This document shows, piece after piece, positions 5,653-7,553 of a DNA stretch of 7,553 nt (within the stretch, counting starts at the first letter, position 1; each line of letters begins with the position of its first letter). The translations under genes were made by a program, and so were the position numbers. The DNA comes from an uncultured Leucobacter sp. GTDB taxonomy: Bacteria > Actinomycetota > Actinomycetes > Actinomycetales > Microbacteriaceae. Under the pieces are notes generated by a model. That model worked only from the letters and a program-made list of their open reading frames with translations. It did not search any database and was not told the origin of the DNA. The stretch spans positions 1 to 7,553 of the forward strand of contig CALCJF010000065.1 of assembly GCA_937967375.1 (NCBI GenBank). The letters are read 5' to 3'.

Positions 5653-6021
5653 CTAGATCACCTCCGGTGCGAGCGAGACGATCTTCATGAACTTCTTGTC
5701 GCGAAGCTCACGGCCGACCGGCCCGAAGATACGGGTGCCGCGGGGCTCCCCATCTGCCTTCAGAATGACCGCAGCGTTCTCGTCGAATGCGATGTACGAG
5801 CCATCAGCGCGACGAGTCGACTTACGGGTACGAACGACAACTGCCTTGACGACGTCGCCCTTCTTGACGTTACCGCCCGGGATCGCGTCCTTAACGGTCG
5901 CGACGATGGTGTCACCGAGGCCCGCGTAGCGGCGCTTCGATCCCCCGAGCACACGAATCGTGAGCAACTCCTTGGCGCCGCTGTTGTCGGCAACCTTGAG
6001 TCGTGATTCCTGCTGAATCAA
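5653..6021 (-). CDS. rplN: 50S ribosomal protein L14
   Basis: Large-subunit protein at the subunit interface, and the docking site of the silencing factor RsfS. 122 residues, exactly the family length. It starts MIQQESRLKVADNSGAKELL (1-20), then IRVLGGSKRRYAGLGDTIVA and GNVKKGDVVKAVVVRTRK, with the C-terminal signature GTRIFGPVGRELRDKKFMKI. The family-conserved N-terminus fixes the start codon as TTG (6021-6019), which is supported by GAAGGAG 7 bases upstream. The rpsQ stop lies 31 bases upstream inside an 18-base hairpin. Confidence 0.98.
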   Translation of the reverse strand: MIQQESRLKVADNSGAKELLTIRVLGGSKRRYAGLGDTIVATVKDAIPGGNVKKGDVVKAVVVRTRKSTRRADGSYIAFDENAAVILKADGEPRGTRIFGPVGRELRDKKFMKIVSLAPEVI

Positions 6022-6028
6022 TTGATTA

Positions 6029-6035
6029 CTCCTTC
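6029..6035 (-). promoter_or_regulatory. Ribosome binding site for rplN TTG start
   Basis: The minus strand reads GAAGGAG, then 7 bases (TAATCAA), then TTG. Strong Shine-Dalgarno pairing offsets the weaker initiation codon and confirms the start. It lies 4 bases 3' of the hairpin that contains the rpsQ stop codon. Confidence 0.8.
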
Positions 6036-6039
6036 ACTC

Positions 6040-6057
6040 AGTAAGCCGAGGCTTACT
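6040..6057 (-). repeat. Palindromic hairpin containing the rpsQ stop codon
   Basis: The arms AGTAAGCC and GGCTTACT are perfect inverted repeats around two bases. In the transcript this gives a 7-bp stem closed C-G over a CUCG tetraloop, which fits the stable YNMG loop class. The rpsQ TAA (6055-6053) lies in the 5' arm and the rplN ribosome binding site begins 4 bases after the 3' arm. A ribosome terminating on rpsQ would melt it, which suggests coupling of rpsQ and rplN translation; this role is inference. Confidence 0.55.
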
Positions 6058-6334
6058 TCGCCTTCTCGAGGATCTCGACCAGGCGCCACCGCTTGGTTGC
6101 GCTCTGCGGGCGGGTCTCGTGGATGAGCACGAGATCGCCGATGCCGGCGATGTTCTGCTCATCGTGTGCCTTGACCTTCGACGAACGACGCATCACCTTG
6201 CCGTAGAGCGGGTGCTTCACGCGATCCTCGACCTCAACGACGATGGTCTTGTCCATCTTGTCGCTGACGACGTAGCCACGACGTGCCTTGCGGTAGCCGC
6301 GCTGTTCGGTTTCGACGGTTTCGACTTCAGCCAT
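6053..6334 (-). CDS. rpsQ: 30S ribosomal protein S17
   Basis: Primary 16S rRNA-binding protein of the 5' domain, with an OB fold. 93 residues: an approximately 84-residue core plus a short acidic N-terminal stretch (MAEVETVETEQRG). Signatures are RKARRGYVVSDKMDKTIVVE (15-34), then VKHPLYGKVMRRSSKVKAHD (39-58), and IGDLVLIHETRPQSATKRWR (65-84), followed by LVEILEKAK. The ATG start at 6334 lies 2 bases after the rpmC TAA and has a strong AAGGAGG (6348-6342) 7 bases upstream. The order rplP-rpmC-rpsQ is the universal end of the S10 operon. Confidence 0.98.
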   Translation of the reverse strand: MAEVETVETEQRGYRKARRGYVVSDKMDKTIVVEVEDRVKHPLYGKVMRRSSKVKAHDEQNIAGIGDLVLIHETRPQSATKRWRLVEILEKAK

Positions 6335-6336
6335 GA

Positions 6337-6669
6337 TTAGGCCTCCTTCGTCTCGGTAGTCGCCGACTCAGCGGCGGTATCCGCCTGCTCGGTCTTCTTG
6401 GTGGTGCTCTTCTTCGCAGCAGCCTTCTTCGCCGGAGCGGCAGCAGGCGTTGCACGAATGCCGAGCTCGCGCTCGCGAAGCACCGTGTAGATGCGCGCGA
6501 TATCGCGCTTCACCTGGCGCACACGACCGTGGCTTTCCAGCTGGCCGGTAGCCGACTGGAATCGAAGGTTGAACAGCTCGGCCTTTGCCTTCTTCAGCTC
6601 TTCAGCCAGTCGCTCGTTCTCGAAAGTATCGAGTTCGGTGATGGCAAGATCCTTGCTTCCGATAGCCAT
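6337..6669 (-). CDS. rpmC: 50S ribosomal protein L29 with long C-terminal tail
   Basis: Protein at the polypeptide exit tunnel, beside L23, forming part of the docking site for SRP and trigger factor. 110 residues, against about 63-70 in most bacteria. The helical-hairpin core (about 8-72) has ENERLAEELKKAKAELFNLR (17-36), FQSATGQLESHGRVRQVKRD (37-56) and IARIYTVLRERELGI. The last 35 or so residues are a low-complexity tail: Ala/Lys-rich (AAAPAKKAAAKKSTTKK), then acidic and Thr-rich (TAAESATTETKEA). The reading frame is closed and well placed, so the tail is probably real and not caused by a lost stop. The ATG start at 6669 overlaps the rplP stop (TAATG), with AGGAGG 10 bases upstream. Confidence 0.97.
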   Translation of the reverse strand: MAIGSKDLAITELDTFENERLAEELKKAKAELFNLRFQSATGQLESHGRVRQVKRDIARIYTVLRERELGIRATPAAAPAKKAAAKKSTTKKTEQADTAAESATTETKEA

Positions 6670-7088
6670 TACGCGTCGCCCTCCTCGCGCTTGATGATGC
6701 GGGCCTTCAACGGCAGCTTGTGGATCGCGCGGGTCATTGCCTCGCGAGCCAGCTGCTCGTCGACACCGGCGACCTCGAAAAGGACGCGACCCGGCTTGAC
6801 GTTAGCGACCCACCACTCGGGCGAGCCCTTACCCGAACCCATGCGGGTTTCGGCGGGCTTCTTCGTGAGCGGACGGTCTGGGTAGATGTTGATCCACACC
6901 TTGCCACCACGCTTGATGTGACGGGTCATCGCGATACGAGCGGACTCGATCTGACGGTTCGTCACATAAGCGGGGGTCAGGGCCTGAATACCGAACTCGC
7001 CAAAAGTGACCTTGTTGCCACCCTTGGACATACCGCTGCGGCTGGGGTGGTGCTGCTTACGGTACTTGACTCGACGGGGAATCAGCAT
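6669..7088 (-). CDS. rplP: 50S ribosomal protein L16
   Basis: Late-assembling 50S protein near the peptidyl transferase centre and A-site tRNA; changes in it affect orthosomycin antibiotics. 139 residues, the standard length. The sequence opens MLIPRRVKYRKQHHPSRSG (1-19), with GNKVTFGEFGIQALTPAYVT following. The signature NIYPDRPLTKKPAETRMGSG (67-86) includes the arginine that is hydroxylated in E. coli L16 (in the RMG motif). The C-terminus carries VDEQLAREAMTRAIHKLPLK. The ATG start at 7088 lies 3 bases after the rpsC TAA, with a GGAG sequence 9 bases upstream. No resistance-type substitution can be claimed from this sequence alone. Confidence 0.98.
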   Translation of the reverse strand: MLIPRRVKYRKQHHPSRSGMSKGGNKVTFGEFGIQALTPAYVTNRQIESARIAMTRHIKRGGKVWINIYPDRPLTKKPAETRMGSGKGSPEWWVANVKPGRVLFEVAGVDEQLAREAMTRAIHKLPLKARIIKREEGDA

Positions 7089-7091
7089 GAG

Positions 7092-7553
7092 TTACTTCTC
7101 CGCTCCTGCTGCGGCGGGCGCAGCCTCGGCCTGTGCACCGCGGGGCGCACGGCGGCGGTCGTCGCGACGGTCGCGCGACGGCTTCTGAGCCGCCTGCTCG
7201 CGGGCGAGCTCCTTGTTGGTGAGGTCGCCCTTGTAGATCCAGACCTTCACGCCGATGCGGCCGAAGGTGGTCTTAGCCTCGTAGAAGCCGTAGTCGATGT
7301 TCGCACGAAGGGTGTGCAGCGGCACGCGACCCTCGCGGTAGAACTCCGAGCGGCTCATCTCAGCACCGCCGAGGCGGCCCGACACCTGGATACGAACACC
7401 CTTCGCACCGGCGCGCTGAGCACCCTGCAGGCCCTTGCGCATTGCGCGGCGGAAAGCCACGCGCGCAGCGAGCTGCTCGGCGATGCCCTGAGCGACGAGC
7501 TGAGCGTCGGCCTCGGGGTTCTTCACCTCGAGGATGTTCAGCTGGATCTGCTT
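7092..7553 (-). CDS. rpsC: 30S ribosomal protein S3 (partial, N-terminus outside window)
   Basis: Small-subunit head protein lining the mRNA entry tunnel, with mRNA helicase activity alongside S4 and S5. The frame is open from the window edge (KQIQLNILEVKNPEADAQLV) for 153 residues, so roughly the first 90-100 residues, including most of the type-II KH domain, are missing. A methionine reading can be taken from an internal GTG at 7526, but the conserved upstream residues show that the gene continues beyond the edge. The C-terminal domain is complete: VAFRRAMRKGLQGAQRAGAK, VRIQVSGRLGGAEMSRSEFY, REGRVPLHTLRANIDYGFYE and IGVKVWIYKGDL. A tail of about 40 residues follows, Arg/Asp-rich (PSRDRRDDRRRAPRG) then Ala/Glu-rich, longer than in E. 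coli and common in actinobacteria. Confidence 0.98.
   Translation of the reverse strand, partial: KQIQLNILEVKNPEADAQLVAQGIAEQLAARVAFRRAMRKGLQGAQRAGAKGVRIQVSGRLGGAEMSRSEFYREGRVPLHTLRANIDYGFYEAKTTFGRIGVKVWIYKGDLTNKELAREQAAQKPSRDRRDDRRRAPRGAQAEAAPAAAGAEK

Noticed and set aside
1..7553. Mobile element, CRISPR, phage defence or another novel system hidden in the window
   Set aside because: Gene order is fully explained by the conserved S10-spc cluster, intergenic space is minimal, and no direct-repeat arrays, transposase motifs or atypical composition are seen.

Overview
The window is a stretch of the conserved bacterial S10-spc ribosomal-protein gene cluster, lying entirely on the minus strand. 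Read 5'->3' along the transcript, from the high-coordinate end, the order is rpsC (partial) - rplP - rpmC - rpsQ - rplN - rplX - rplE - rpsH - rplF - rplR - rpsE - rpmD - rplO - secY - adk (partial). Every gene is recognised from conserved family motifs and by its place in the order. The cluster supplies nine large-subunit proteins (L16, L29, L14, L24, L5, L6, L18, L30, L15), four small-subunit proteins (S3, S17, S8, S5), the core of the Sec protein-export channel (SecY) and adenylate kinase.

The source looks like a high-GC actinobacterium, most plausibly of the order Micrococcales and perhaps the family Microbacteriaceae. Pointers are the high G+C (roughly 60 % by eye), the GTG and TTG starts, the charged or Ala/Lys-rich extensions on S5, L29 and S3, a SecY of actinobacterial type, and a short-LID adenylate kinase. 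Genus-level assignment is inference only.

Layout: from 7553 down to 4711 (rpsC to rplE) genes are tightly packed, overlapping by 1 base or separated by 2-31 bases. A 114-base gap (4597-4710) follows rplE. It holds a perfect 10-bp GC-rich hairpin and lacks rpsN (S14), which many bacteria carry here. From 4596 to 1916 (rpsH to rplO) genes are again tightly packed, with TAATG, ATGA and GTGA junctions. A 157-base gap (1759-1915) follows rplO. It holds two consecutive hairpins, the second with a T-tract typical of a Rho-independent terminator, so secY-adk may be a separately expressed unit. secY then overlaps adk by 4 bases. No stretch over 300 bases lacks a gene. No RNA genes, mobile elements, CRISPR arrays or foreign-looking genes are visible.

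This is an ordinary housekeeping locus and I see no previously undescribed system. The points worth a second look are the terminator/attenuator before secY, the hairpin where rpsN is missing, a hairpin containing the rpsQ stop codon just before the TTG start of rplN, non-ATG starts at four genes, and lineage-type protein tails.
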